Shown: piece after piece, positions 51,056-60,637 of the stretch
How positions within the stretch are numbered: the stretch's first letter is position 1
Layout of the letters: every line of letters begins with the position of its first letter
Source of the DNA: CAZOWM01 sp964583615
Lineage (GTDB): Bacteria > Spirochaetota > B62-G9 > DRHN01
DNA: 64,000 nt
Direction: 5' to 3'
Assembly: GCA_964583615.1 (NCBI GenBank)
Contig: CAZOWM010000010.1
Coordinates: 1-64,000 of the forward strand
Position numbers and translations under genes: made by a program
Notes under the pieces: generated by a model
Databases searched by the model: none
Told to the model about the DNA's origin: nothing
The model's input: the letters and a program-made list of their open reading frames with translations, nothing else

Positions 51056-51679
51056 CTACAGTCCCGCTGCTTCGACCTTTTGTTCCACCTGCTGAAGCTC
51101 GCTTTTCGATCTCTCGATCGATTGTTCCGCCCTCTGTTTTTTCACAAGTGTCTGCTTTCTGACTTCCTCGAAAAGCGATTTTGCTTTCTCGAGAAGAGAA
51201 ACCGCTTTCTCATGGTTTCCCGCCTCCTGTTCTCTCAAACCCTGTTCGTAGGTTTCGAGCGCCTCGGCATACTCTTGCTTCATTGCAACCGATGCCTTGT
51301 TTTCATCCGCTTCCTTTTTTATTGCGGCTACTTCATTTCCGAGCCCCTTTGCGTACGCGGGATACCCTTTTTTGATTACCGCATCGAAAAACCGTGTCGC
51401 CTCTTCGAATGCCTTCTTTGATTTGCTGTTATTCTTGGTGTAGTACTGCTCTCCCTCTGCGTACTCTTTTTCCCCGTTTTTGTATTCTTCCGGCGCATAC
51501 TGGTCGAGGTTGTGATTCCGAATTTTCTCCCTCAGCAGTTTCGCCTCCGCGTATTCTTCCGAGGGAGGGGTGGACGCTTTTTTCCCATCCTTCAGATCCT
51601 TTTTCTCAGGGGAAGAGGCACAGGATATCATTAATCCGCATAGTATGAGTGCAATACACAGAAATGAGTATTTTTTCAT
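51056..51679 (-). CDS. Helical lipoprotein
   Basis: Encodes 207 residues. The signal ends with lipobox MISC (residue 20), so the protein is lipid anchored. The mature part is highly charged and helical, with repeats of about 34 residues similar to those in the LysM protein at 50294 (GEKEYAEGEQYYTKNNSKSKKAFEEATRFFDAVIKK, quoted in part). The last 60 residues form a long coiled coil (EEVRKQTLVKKQRAEQSIERSKSEL, quoted in part). It and the LysM protein probably form a pair linking the outer membrane or periplasm to peptidoglycan. Confidence 0.8.
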   Translation of the reverse strand: MKKYSFLCIALILCGLMISCASSPEKKDLKDGKKASTPPSEEYAEAKLLREKIRNHNLDQYAPEEYKNGEKEYAEGEQYYTKNNSKSKKAFEEATRFFDAVIKKGYPAYAKGLGNEVAAIKKEADENKASVAMKQEYAEALETYEQGLREQEAGNHEKAVSLLEKAKSLFEEVRKQTLVKKQRAEQSIERSKSELQQVEQKVEAAGL

Positions 51680-51852
51680 TTATCATTCTCCCTATTTGTT
51701 ATATCGTCAGACAGTAGAGCAATTCTTTAGCCTTCTGACGAAAATCAGGGCTATTTAAATTTTAGTGTATTTGCAATCTCTTTTCAAATAAATCTTGTTA
51801 ATTCTCATATGCATGAAAATTACTTGTTTGTGCACATGTCTGTGCTGTATAG

Positions 51853-53970
51853 TTGAAGGGTATTGGATTACATGTTATGGAATACGGGCAAAAAAAGAAC
51901 GGCGCATTGAGAAGGCCCGAGGGGGAATGGATCCTTGCAAACAGGCGTGGAGGATATGCCCTCGGGACCGCGGATCTCATCAACAGGCGAAAGTACCACG
52001 GACTTCTCGTGGCGTATGTCGAGGGTGCGGGCAGGGTCCATCTCGTATCCACTGTTGAGGAGAGGATCGGAACAGAAAGTGAGCACGCCTTTCTTGACGC
52101 GCACAGTTACCACGATCTCGTGTATCCGCACGGACATCTGCACCTCATTAGTGCCGCACTCAGGCCCTATCCGGGATTTGTGTATTCCTTCCGGCTCATG
52201 GGGCGTGAAGTGCGTGTGGGAAAGGAAATCCTCATGGCGGAAACCTCCAACCTCACCCTCGTGCGGTACACCAATATGGGCACTGCGTCGCTTGATTTCG
52301 CGTTCCGTTACCAGTTCAGCATGCGAGACCACCATCATGTCAACAATCCCGGTACGTTTGACGCGCTCTCGGTGTTCTTTGAAGTCGAGAACCGCGGAAA
52401 ATTTCGTGAAGGAAAGGTGCTGAGGCCTGACAACGGCGCGGAGGCCTTCATCTACACCTCCGCCGGTGAGCTCGGTCGTGAAATGCTTGTCTTCCGGAAC
52501 ATCGTGTACAGTGTTGAGCGAATGCGGGGGTACGATTTTCGGGAGGATCTTGTGTCGCCCTTTATACACCGGGGGACGCTCGAGAACGGCCGGTCGCTGA
52601 TTACGGTGTTCTGCGACCACGAGAGAAACGACCTGAAGAATCTTGACCCGCGCGTTCTGTATGATGAAATAAAAAGCCGCTATTCCGCATACACCGTGCC
52701 TGAGGGGCATCCGGCGCAAATGCCATGGGATGGCCCGGGGCACACGGGGGTGGTAAAAAAGAGACGCGCGCGATCCCGTATGAGTATCGAGCAGTACCGG
52801 TGTCTTCTCGAGCTGATGCTCGATGATTTCCGGACGGAAAACGACATCATCGCAGGTTTTCCCTGGTTTTCGCCCTGGGGGAGGGACACGATGATCGCGC
52901 TCGAAGCGTACATGAAACAGGAAGGCAATACCGGGTACACATTCAAGGTACTAAGAACGTACGGAGAAAGGATGATGAGCGGAATCGTTCCCAATGTACT
53001 CGGTGAGGCAGGCAGGGGTGGGAACTACGACACCATCGACGCTTCGCTCTGGTTTGTGCTGAGGGTTTTTGAGCTTTTCGCAAGCCTCGATACTGAAGAA
53101 AAGGAGATACTGCTCGGATTCTGCGAACAGGTCGTGCTCAATTACCGCTTCAACGGCGACCTGCTATTTTACTTCGACCCCGCCGACTCGCTCCTCTCGA
53201 TTCGGGACGGGATCGGTTCCGCACTGACGTGGATGGATGCAAAAATCGGCGGTATTCCCGTCACTCCCAGGTACGGAAAACCGGTCGAAATAAACGGACT
53301 CTGGTACAATGTACTCGAGGCGGTAAAACGCATGGCCGGTGAAATGAACAGAGAAGAGCTTTTATTCGGATCATACAAAATGGAGATGGATGAGCTGAAA
53401 AGCTGTGCAGACACGGCAGGGCGGATGATGAAGCGATTTTATCACTGCGGTATCTGGTGCGACAGGATCGAAAAGGGAACGCCGGTGTGCGAAATCAGGC
53501 CCAATTTCGTGATTGCCTGCTCCCTGCCCTTTGACTTCGCCGACTCGGCAGGGCTGTCGTCTGCAGTAGCTACCGCACGAACACATCTTCTTACAGGGTT
53601 CGGCCTCAGGTCGCTTTCGCCGGAAGACGTGAACTACAGAGGCGTGTATGAAGGAGATCAGGACAAGCGTGACAGGGCGTATCACCAGGGAACCGCGTGG
53701 ACGTGGCTTTTGCTTCCCTATGCGAAACTCGTTCGCAAAACCGTAGGGCGGAAGGCACGTCTGAAAATTGAGCTGGAAGAGATCGCTCGCGGAATACGGG
53801 AGCGTGTCATGCAGGGCGCTCTCGCGTCGATCGCAGAGGTATGGGACGGTGACACACAGGATGTTCCGAAAGGCGCTCCCGCCCAGGCGTGGTCGGTCGC
53901 AGCTCTCTTCTGTATCGAAGAAATGATAGAGCGGCTGGACATAAAACAAGAGAAGGACGGCACATATTAG
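51853..53970 (+). CDS. Glycogen debranching enzyme (archaeal GDE type)
   Basis: Encodes 705 residues from a TTG at 51853, or 697 from an ATG at 51877; neither has a strong ribosome-binding site. The N-terminal domain begins GEWILANRRGGYALGTADLINRRKYHGLLVA, typical of the archaeal-type debranching family. The catalytic alpha/alpha barrel has IAGFPWFSPWGRDTMIAL near residue 330, GGNYDTIDASLWFV, and the late motif YEGDQDKRDRAYHQGTAWTWLL near 600. It acts as amylo-alpha-1,6-glucosidase on branch stubs left by phosphorylase. It is first in a plus-strand glycogen operon. Confidence 0.9.
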   Translation: MKGIGLHVMEYGQKKNGALRRPEGEWILANRRGGYALGTADLINRRKYHGLLVAYVEGAGRVHLVSTVEERIGTESEHAFLDAHSYHDLVYPHGHLHLISAALRPYPGFVYSFRLMGREVRVGKEILMAETSNLTLVRYTNMGTASLDFAFRYQFSMRDHHHVNNPGTFDALSVFFEVENRGKFREGKVLRPDNGAEAFIYTSAGELGREMLVFRNIVYSVERMRGYDFREDLVSPFIHRGTLENGRSLITVFCDHERNDLKNLDPRVLYDEIKSRYSAYTVPEGHPAQMPWDGPGHTGVVKKRRARSRMSIEQYRCLLELMLDDFRTENDIIAGFPWFSPWGRDTMIALEAYMKQEGNTGYTFKVLRTYGERMMSGIVPNVLGEAGRGGNYDTIDASLWFVLRVFELFASLDTEEKEILLGFCEQVVLNYRFNGDLLFYFDPADSLLSIRDGIGSALTWMDAKIGGIPVTPRYGKPVEINGLWYNVLEAVKRMAGEMNREELLFGSYKMEMDELKSCADTAGRMMKRFYHCGIWCDRIEKGTPVCEIRPNFVIACSLPFDFADSAGLSSAVATARTHLLTGFGLRSLSPEDVNYRGVYEGDQDKRDRAYHQGTAWTWLLLPYAKLVRKTVGRKARLKIELEEIARGIRERVMQGALASIAEVWDGDTQDVPKGAPAQAWSVAALFCIEEMIERLDIKQEKDGTY

Positions 53971-54040
53971 TCGTCCAAGAGCAGTTCCGGATGATGTTCT
54001 ATCGATCTTTCAAGGAGCGTATTTTCAAATTAGAGTTCTA

Positions 54041-55216
54041 ATGCTGACATGGGAGTTTCCCCCCTATGGGCGGGGGGGGCTTGGAAAGGCATGCTACGGC
54101 CTGGTGAGCGGGCTCCTCGAGAAAGGTGTTCAGGTACAGCTCCTCATCCCCTGTGAGGGAACAGCGGGAGTGTATGTGCTGAAAGAGCCCGGGCATGCGA
54201 ACACGCTTTCGGAGCACTTTGAGCCTTTTGTTCATTCTGAGAGTATGTATCAAAAAACATGGGAAGGGCATTGCAGGGGGGAGTACACAAAAGATTACTA
54301 CGCGGCCGGCGCGGATCTGCTTCTCAGTGGCTCATTTAGGTTTTCCATGCCGGCGGCATGCATCTCTATCGGGGAATTTGATCTCATTCACGCCCACGAC
54401 TGGGCCACATTTCCTGCGGCTCTGCAGCTCAGAAGCTTGACCGGAAAACCTCTTGTCTGTCACATCCACTCAACGGAGTGCGACAGATCCCCGGGCAAGG
54501 GGGAGGAGCGTATACACGCGGTGGAGCGGGCGGGTCTTTCCGTGTGCGAGAGAGCAATTGCAGTCTCAAACTACACGGCATCTGTGATCCGGGACCGCTA
54601 CGGTATCGATTTTTCCAAGATCCGTGTGGTGTACAATGCGTGCGGAAAAGATAATACGGCGAAACGGACGGCGCGAATATTCAAAGACCCGGTCGTGATC
54701 TTTTCGGGACGGGTCACACAACAGAAGGGGCCCGAAACCTTTCTCAAAGTTGCAGAGCGTGTCGCGGCACGGTTGCCTGCCATACGGTTTCTGATGGCAG
54801 GTTCAGGCGACCTCTTCTGCAGAATCGTTCACCAATCAGCGTCAATGGGGTTTGGGACACGGTTTCTACCTCTGGGGCACCTTCAAACAAAAGAACTGCA
54901 GCGTGTCCTTTCTGCAGCGGACATACTCCTTGCACCCTCTGTGGCCGAGCCGTTCGGGCTTTCAGTGCTCGAGGCAATGAGCTTCGGGGTGGTACCTGTT
55001 GTCTCGGCCCGCGCCGGTGTGTCGGAGATTGTCGAACACGTGATAAAGGTGGACCCCGGCGACATTGATGGCATGGTGAGCGCAGTGGTCGGCCTGGCCG
55101 AGGATCATGGAAAACGGCGGTCCATGGCCCGTGCCGGGGCGCAGGAAGCGAGCGCGCTTACATGGAATACTGCAGCGGAGGCGGTCGTGGATATCTACGG
55201 AGAACTTGGATGCTGA
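54041..55216 (+). CDS. Glycosyltransferase family 4 (glycogen/alpha-glucan synthase-like)
   Basis: Encodes 391 residues. The N-terminal MLTWEFPPYGRGGLGKAC is the donor-site opening of starch/glycogen synthase-type GT4 proteins, with a GT-B C-terminal half: VVIFSGRVTQQKGPETFLKVAERV and VAEPFGLSVLEAMSFGVVPVVS with the E-x7-E motif. The ATG used here is weakly supported: related proteins start several residues earlier with KVL before MLTWE. In frame just upstream the codons read I-R-V-L from an ATT at 54029. A 16-codon ORF (53991-54041) ends in TAATG at this ATG, so coupling is another option. It overlaps the next gene. Confidence 0.82.
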   Translation: MLTWEFPPYGRGGLGKACYGLVSGLLEKGVQVQLLIPCEGTAGVYVLKEPGHANTLSEHFEPFVHSESMYQKTWEGHCRGEYTKDYYAAGADLLLSGSFRFSMPAACISIGEFDLIHAHDWATFPAALQLRSLTGKPLVCHIHSTECDRSPGKGEERIHAVERAGLSVCERAIAVSNYTASVIRDRYGIDFSKIRVVYNACGKDNTAKRTARIFKDPVVIFSGRVTQQKGPETFLKVAERVAARLPAIRFLMAGSGDLFCRIVHQSASMGFGTRFLPLGHLQTKELQRVLSAADILLAPSVAEPFGLSVLEAMSFGVVPVVSARAGVSEIVEHVIKVDPGDIDGMVSAVVGLAEDHGKRRSMARAGAQEASALTWNTAAEAVVDIYGELGC

Positions 55217-56364
55217 AAGTAATGCTCAATGTGTTTTTCCACGAGCCGTACCCTTACAGACCGGTGAATGTGTTCGACCCCTTTACTTTTCTTTCACTTT
55301 TTGACGAAACGGAGATGCGGTCCCGGGTTGAGACTGAAGCCGCATACAGATACAGGCCTGTCTGCAGAAAACTCGTTCACCTGTGCAGGGACCACGCGAA
55401 GGAGTTCAAAGTTGTTGTCTCGGTATCGGGGTGTGCGCTCGAGAGCTTCAAGCGTTACTGCCCGGACATTCTGCAGCTGCTTGAAATAATTTCTGATTCC
55501 TGTTGTGCGGAATTCACAGGTGAGACCTATTACCACTCCGCTTCTTCCCTTTTCGACATCGCTGAATTCAGAGAGCAGGTCTTCATGCACGCAGAGCTGA
55601 TCCGCCGGGTGTTCGGAGCCGAACCTTCTGTTTTCCGAAATGCCCTGTTCTCCTACGATGAGGAGTCAAGGGATGCTCTGCAGTGCTTTCGGCAGTTCAG
55701 GGCCATTTTCACGGAGAGCGGAAAAAAGAGTTTTGTTCCCGCCCCGTTTGCACTGTACAGGGCGGGAGAAAATGAAACCATTATATTTCTCAATTCATGG
55801 AACTTTTCGTATTATATTAATCCTTGCGGATATGGACAAACTCCCGGGGATGATGTATTTTCCCTGCTCCGTCGTTTCTTCTCACCGGAAGACCGGGAAG
55901 AAGATCTGTATTTCTATCTGTTTCTGGAAAGCGCGTTCACCCCAGGCACGGTGTGGGAGCGCGTGGTGGAGAACGCATCAATGCATTTGAGTAAGTGCAG
56001 GGACGTCTCTTTTGTGCTGCCCTCTGAAATCCTGAGAGAGGCCGAGGGCAGGAAGGCTGATCTTCCCGTGTTCGAAACAGGAAAGCCTGTCGGGAATACC
56101 CGGGAAATCTCTTCGCTTCTGAATGATCTTCAGCGAAGCGCCTCCGAGACGCTCTATTCCATTATCCGGAAAATACGGGAAGACGGGGCGTGCGACATTC
56201 TTTCCACAGTTCGGAGGCTCACTTCAGTGGAACATCTTCTTTCCATGGCTCCGCGTTCCGGCCCCTGCCGAACGGCAGGCAAAAGCACCTTCGGTCAGTG
56301 TTCGCCTGAAGAGGCGTATTCCATGTTTTTAACAACTCTCGCGCGTATCGAGGAAACGCTCTGA
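55210..56364 (+). CDS. GH57-family alpha-amylase-like protein, probably degenerate active site
   Basis: Encodes 384 residues from the ATG at 55210, overlapping the previous stop by 7 nt. It resembles glycoside hydrolase 57 alpha-amylase-type proteins: an opening HEPYPYRP in place of the usual HQP, FTGETYYHSASSLF with the likely nucleophile Glu105, and the neighbouring REQVFMHAELIRRVFGAEPSVFRNALFSYD pattern (quoted in part). The second acid region, usually LFMDYETFGEH, reads LFLESAFTPG, so the expected aspartate is replaced and the motif is scrambled. It may be a non-catalytic subunit or act through another residue. Its place among glycogen genes supports an alpha-glucan role. Confidence 0.7.
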   Translation: MLKVMLNVFFHEPYPYRPVNVFDPFTFLSLFDETEMRSRVETEAAYRYRPVCRKLVHLCRDHAKEFKVVVSVSGCALESFKRYCPDILQLLEIISDSCCAEFTGETYYHSASSLFDIAEFREQVFMHAELIRRVFGAEPSVFRNALFSYDEESRDALQCFRQFRAIFTESGKKSFVPAPFALYRAGENETIIFLNSWNFSYYINPCGYGQTPGDDVFSLLRRFFSPEDREEDLYFYLFLESAFTPGTVWERVVENASMHLSKCRDVSFVLPSEILREAEGRKADLPVFETGKPVGNTREISSLLNDLQRSASETLYSIIRKIREDGACDILSTVRRLTSVEHLLSMAPRSGPCRTAGKSTFGQCSPEEAYSMFLTTLARIEETL

Positions 56365-56374
56365 GGAGTATCTT

Positions 56375-58903
56375 ATGGCCTTGAAAAACATTTTCGTATA
56401 CCCGAAATATCCCGAAGAACTGATGAAGTTGATCGACCTTTCCTACAACCTGTGGTCTCTGTGGGACCTTGACGCGGTGAAGATCTATTTACGGATCGAT
56501 CCCAATCTTTTCCGTTCCGTGAACCAGAATCCGATTGCCTTCCTTCACGCCGTTCCCGAAAAGAGACTCGAGGAATTGTCACGGGACAGGGCATTTCTCA
56601 CAGATCTCGAAAGAATCTGGGAAAAGTACAGGACCTATGTGGGACGCAGCACACGATACGGCGAGCTGTTCGCGCAAAAGAGCATCGCGTACTTTTCCAT
56701 GGAGTACGGCCTGCACCACTCCATATCGAACTACGCGGGAGGTCTCGGAATACTTGCAGGAGATCATCTGAAAGGGGCATCCGACCTTGGGGTCCCCCTC
56801 ACCGGTGTGGGGCTATTTTACACCTATGGGTATTTCAACCAGCGTATCAACCTTAACGGTATGCAGGAGGAGGTGTACAGAACTTCAAGCGTCTACTACA
56901 TGCCGGTAAAGGAGTACAAGGCTTCAGACGGTAAACCGCTTACGGTGTCAGTCGAAATTCTCGGCACAGAGGTGAAGGTGAAGGTGTGGTACGTCAATGT
57001 GGGAAAGGCAATACTGCTCCTGCTGGACACCAACCTCGAGGAAAATCCGCCCCAGTTCCGCACGATTACCAATCATCTTTACGACGCCAATAAGGACACC
57101 CGTTTTATGCAGGAAATTGTTCTCGGTTGCGGTGGAATGAGAACGCTTGAGGCGATTGGAATAGAACCCGACATCTTTCACCTCAACGAGGGACATTCCG
57201 CGTTTCTCATCGTCGAGCGCCTCATAGACCTCATGAAAAAAAAGAAATACTCATTTGAAGAGGCATCCGCGCTCATCAAAAACAGCACCGTGTTCACCAC
57301 GCACACGCCTGTTGAGGCGGGAAACGAAAACTACCCCGTCGACATGATTAAAAAGTACCTGGAAAAGGCCGTGAAAACAATCGGCCTCTCGTTTGATACG
57401 TTCATCAAGTACGGATTTCTTCACGATGGGAACACGTTCTGGCTGCCTGCCTTCGCAATCAGGTTTTCCCGGTACGTCAACGGTGTTTCACGGCTTCACA
57501 GCGAAGTCTCGAGAAATATGTGGCGCGATCTCTTTGCTCAGAAGGATGTCCGCGAGATACCGATCATCAACATTACAAACGGTGTGCACTACTCGTGGCT
57601 TGCGGATGATATGCGGGAGCTGTTCTCGAGCTACGTATCCCCAGATTACCACTATGAGACGCTGAACGATGCAGGCATGCAGAGGATAATGGACATTCCC
57701 AATGAGGAGATATGGGATGCGCATATAAAAAGAAAACGAGAGATGATCATCTTTTTACGGCGCGTCACAGAAGAGCAGTACACGCAGAAAGGCTTCTCCC
57801 TCGTGAAGATAAAAAAGGCCAAGGAAATGCTCAACTTCAGCCATTTGACGATCGGGTTCGCACGGAGGTTTGCCACTTACAAGCGTCCGACACTTCTCAT
57901 CAGGGACCGGGAGCGGCTGAAAAAAATACTTACAAGCAATGAGAGGCCTGTACAGATTATTTTTGCTGGGAAGGCTCATCCGGCTGATTTTTCCGGCAAG
58001 AACATGATTAAAGAGGTGCTGGACTTCGCACGAGAGTTCGGTCTGGAAGACAGGGTGATATTCATCGAGAACTACTCCAGAGAGATCGCAATGCACCTCG
58101 TTCAGGGAGTCGATATCTGGCTGAACACACCGATCAAGCTGCTTGAGGCCTCCGGCACCTCAGGTATGAAAGCGGGAATTAACGGAGTACTGAACCTCAG
58201 CATACTCGACGGATGGTGGCCCGAGTGCTACAACGGTAAGAACGGGTGGGCGATCACGGCGGGTGATATATACACCGAACCGGAGCTCAGGGATTCCGCG
58301 GAAGCAAACCAGATTTACGACCTGCTCGAAGAGGAGATCGCGCCTCTGTACTATACCCGCGATGAGCGCGACATTCCGGTGAAATGGGTAAAAATAATGA
58401 AGGAATCAATGTACACTGTGTACAAGGATTTTAATCTCAACCGAATGATCTCCGAGTACTGCGACAAATTCTATGTCCCCGCATTGCAGTCACGGGAGCG
58501 AATGCTCGCAAACGACGGAACAGGCCTCAAGGACACCGTACAAAAGGCGGAACAGGTCAAAAAGTGCTGGAGCAAGGTGTACATAAAAGAAGTATTCGCC
58601 GACATCGACGGTCGGGAAGTGCTCTTCATTAACGACACCATTCACTTAGAGTGCTATGTGTATCTTGATGAGGTGGACCCCTCATTGATCAGCGTAGAGC
58701 TCTTCTCTATAGTGGAAAAACAGCAGAAAACAACCACCATTCCTCTTCGGTTCGTCGAAAAATACCAGGATAAGTCCGCGAAGTACGAAGGAAGTTTCAC
58801 GCTTGATGAGCCCGGAATGCAGAGCATCAGGGCAAGGCTTTTACCCGCTGATGAAGATATCCGCGTCCTTTATCCCGAACTCGTGCAGTGGAAAGAGATA
58901 TAA
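56375..58903 (+). CDS. glgP: Alpha-glucan (glycogen) phosphorylase
   Basis: Encodes 842 residues of the single-subunit phosphorylase family with an N-terminal DUF3417-type domain (LSYNLWSLWDLDAVKIYLRIDP, quoted in part). Core motifs: FSMEYGLHHSISNYAGGLGILAGDHLKGASDLGVPLTGVGL (quoted in part) and the PLP lysine Lys599 in EASGTSGMKAGINGVLNLS. It releases glucose 1-phosphate from alpha-1,4 chains using phosphate. The start has GAGGAG nearby and lies 10 nt after the GH57-like gene. With the debranching enzyme upstream it gives complete glycogen breakdown. Confidence 0.95.
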   Translation: MALKNIFVYPKYPEELMKLIDLSYNLWSLWDLDAVKIYLRIDPNLFRSVNQNPIAFLHAVPEKRLEELSRDRAFLTDLERIWEKYRTYVGRSTRYGELFAQKSIAYFSMEYGLHHSISNYAGGLGILAGDHLKGASDLGVPLTGVGLFYTYGYFNQRINLNGMQEEVYRTSSVYYMPVKEYKASDGKPLTVSVEILGTEVKVKVWYVNVGKAILLLLDTNLEENPPQFRTITNHLYDANKDTRFMQEIVLGCGGMRTLEAIGIEPDIFHLNEGHSAFLIVERLIDLMKKKKYSFEEASALIKNSTVFTTHTPVEAGNENYPVDMIKKYLEKAVKTIGLSFDTFIKYGFLHDGNTFWLPAFAIRFSRYVNGVSRLHSEVSRNMWRDLFAQKDVREIPIINITNGVHYSWLADDMRELFSSYVSPDYHYETLNDAGMQRIMDIPNEEIWDAHIKRKREMIIFLRRVTEEQYTQKGFSLVKIKKAKEMLNFSHLTIGFARRFATYKRPTLLIRDRERLKKILTSNERPVQIIFAGKAHPADFSGKNMIKEVLDFAREFGLEDRVIFIENYSREIAMHLVQGVDIWLNTPIKLLEASGTSGMKAGINGVLNLSILDGWWPECYNGKNGWAITAGDIYTEPELRDSAEANQIYDLLEEEIAPLYYTRDERDIPVKWVKIMKESMYTVYKDFNLNRMISEYCDKFYVPALQSRERMLANDGTGLKDTVQKAEQVKKCWSKVYIKEVFADIDGREVLFINDTIHLECYVYLDEVDPSLISVELFSIVEKQQKTTTIPLRFVEKYQDKSAKYEGSFTLDEPGMQSIRARLLPADEDIRVLYPELVQWKEI

Positions 58904-58920
58904 TCGTAAAAGGAAGAAAT

Positions 58921-59832
58921 ATGGAACCCATAATCGAGGCGCGCGATCTGGCCAAAAAGTATGGAAAGCTTACTGCGGTAAACGGGATATCGTTCACCGT
59001 GTACAGGGGTGAGAGCTTCGGGCTTCTGGGCCCGAACGGAGCGGGGAAAACCACCACCATACGGATGATCTACGGATTTTCGCCGATGAGCGCGGGAGAT
59101 CTCAGGGTGTTCGGGCTCGACATTACGAAACAGAGCCGGGAAATCAAAGCGCGGATCGGGGTGTGCCAGCAGGAAAACAGTCTCGACCCCGATCTCACGG
59201 TCAGGCAGAACCTAGAGGTGTTTGCCCGCTACTTCGATATACCGCAGAAAGAGGCGAGAGGGATAACTGAGTCTCTGTTGCGGTTCATCGCAATGGAGCA
59301 CCGCAAAGGTGAAAAGGTCACCTCACTTTCCGGCGGGCTCATGCGGCGGCTCGTTCTCGCACGCGCGCTCATAAACAATCCTGACCTCATTATTCTCGAC
59401 GAGCCGACCACAGGTCTGGATCCGCAGTCTCGGCACCAGGTCTGGGAGCGGCTGGAGCAGCTCAAAGCCCGCGGGCTCACGATCCTCCTCACCACCCACT
59501 ACATGGAGGAAGCCGCAAGACTCTGTGACCGCATCGTGATCGTCGACCATGGAAAGATACTCGTGGAGGGAAAACCGGCTGAACTGATACGCATACACGT
59601 GGGGAAAGAGGTGATTGAAGTCGCAGAGCCTGACAGTGAGCTCATACGGTGGGTCGCTGAGCGAAACTTCGATCACGAGAATCTCGGACACCGCCTGATC
59701 ATCTACAGCAAGGGAGGAGAAGATTTGTTTCATGCTATCACCGCGAACTACTGCACGGGCGGGTGCGATCTGCGACTTGCAACCCTCGAAGACGTGTTTC
59801 TAAAGCTCACAGGGAGAGATTTACGGGAATGA
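58921..59832 (+). CDS. ABC-2-type exporter ATPase (DrrA/NodI-like)
   Basis: Encodes 303 residues from the ATG at 58921 (AAAAGGAAG upstream). Walker A GPNGAGKTTTI, Q-loop VCQQENSLDPDLT, the family's signature SLSGGLMRRL and Walker B LIILDEPTTGLD, with H-loop LTTHYMEEA. The C-terminal 90 residues are the extension common in DrrA-type subunits. It pairs with the permease gene that overlaps it by 4 nt. It lies 17 nt after the phosphorylase gene, so it is probably cotranscribed with the glycogen genes, though no functional link is known. Confidence 0.92.
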   Translation: MEPIIEARDLAKKYGKLTAVNGISFTVYRGESFGLLGPNGAGKTTTIRMIYGFSPMSAGDLRVFGLDITKQSREIKARIGVCQQENSLDPDLTVRQNLEVFARYFDIPQKEARGITESLLRFIAMEHRKGEKVTSLSGGLMRRLVLARALINNPDLIILDEPTTGLDPQSRHQVWERLEQLKARGLTILLTTHYMEEAARLCDRIVIVDHGKILVEGKPAELIRIHVGKEVIEVAEPDSELIRWVAERNFDHENLGHRLIIYSKGGEDLFHAITANYCTGGCDLRLATLEDVFLKLTGRDLRE

Positions 59833-60611
59833 GAAGTGCCGGCATATCAACACGGTTTCTGAGAGTGTGGCAGAGGAACATGACGGTCTACAAAAAGGTG
59901 TGGAAGATAAACTTCCTCCCTCCCATCCTCGAGCCGCTGTTCTACCTTTTCGCATTTGGGGCAGGGCTCGGCGCGCTTGTGGGGAGCATCGTCTATGAGG
60001 GAAACGCCGTCTCCTACATCGGCTATATCGCACCGGCGTTGATTGCAGTCAACATGATGTACAACTCCTTTTTCGAAAACACCTACGCCTCCTTTGTCCG
60101 GATGTACTACCAGAAGACCTTTGATGCAATGCTCGCAACACCGCTTTCCTTGGAGGAGATCATCACAGGAGAGATAGTGTGGGGCGCAACAAAATCTTCC
60201 ATCGCAACGGCTATAATGCTCATTGTGATCAGTTTTTTCGGAATCATCCATTTGCCGCACGCATTGCTTTTACTTCCTCTTGCGTTTGTCGGAGGGATGG
60301 CATTCAGTTCGGTAGGGATGTTTTTTACGGCGATCATGCCGAGCATCGACTCCTTCAACCTCCCGATTTTTCTCTTCATTACCCCGATGTTTTTGTTCAG
60401 CGGCACTTTTTTCCCGCTCGAAAACCTCCCCCTCTGGGCGCAGAAAGCAGCATTTGTGTTCCCCCTCACCCATCTCGTGAAAATGTGCAGGGCGCTCGGG
60501 CTGGGCCATATGAACGCGCCGCTTCTGTACAATCTGCTCTACCTTGTTTTGTTCTCCGGTGTATTTTTCCCCATTGCACTCTATGGGATGAAGAAGCGTT
60601 TGATAAAGTAG
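59829..60611 (+). CDS. ABC-2-type exporter permease
   Basis: Encodes 260 residues from the ATG at 59829 (ATGA overlap with the ATPase gene). Six hydrophobic helices; motifs FAFGAGLGALVG and MFLFSGTFFPLENLPLWAQ, typical of the NodJ/DrrB family. With the ATPase it exports lipids, polysaccharides or drugs. It converges with the serine acetyltransferase gene. Confidence 0.9.
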   Translation: MRSAGISTRFLRVWQRNMTVYKKVWKINFLPPILEPLFYLFAFGAGLGALVGSIVYEGNAVSYIGYIAPALIAVNMMYNSFFENTYASFVRMYYQKTFDAMLATPLSLEEIITGEIVWGATKSSIATAIMLIVISFFGIIHLPHALLLLPLAFVGGMAFSSVGMFFTAIMPSIDSFNLPIFLFITPMFLFSGTFFPLENLPLWAQKAAFVFPLTHLVKMCRALGLGHMNAPLLYNLLYLVLFSGVFFPIALYGMKKRLIK

Positions 60612-60637
60612 TTTTCTGCTCTCCAGGAACTGAGTCT

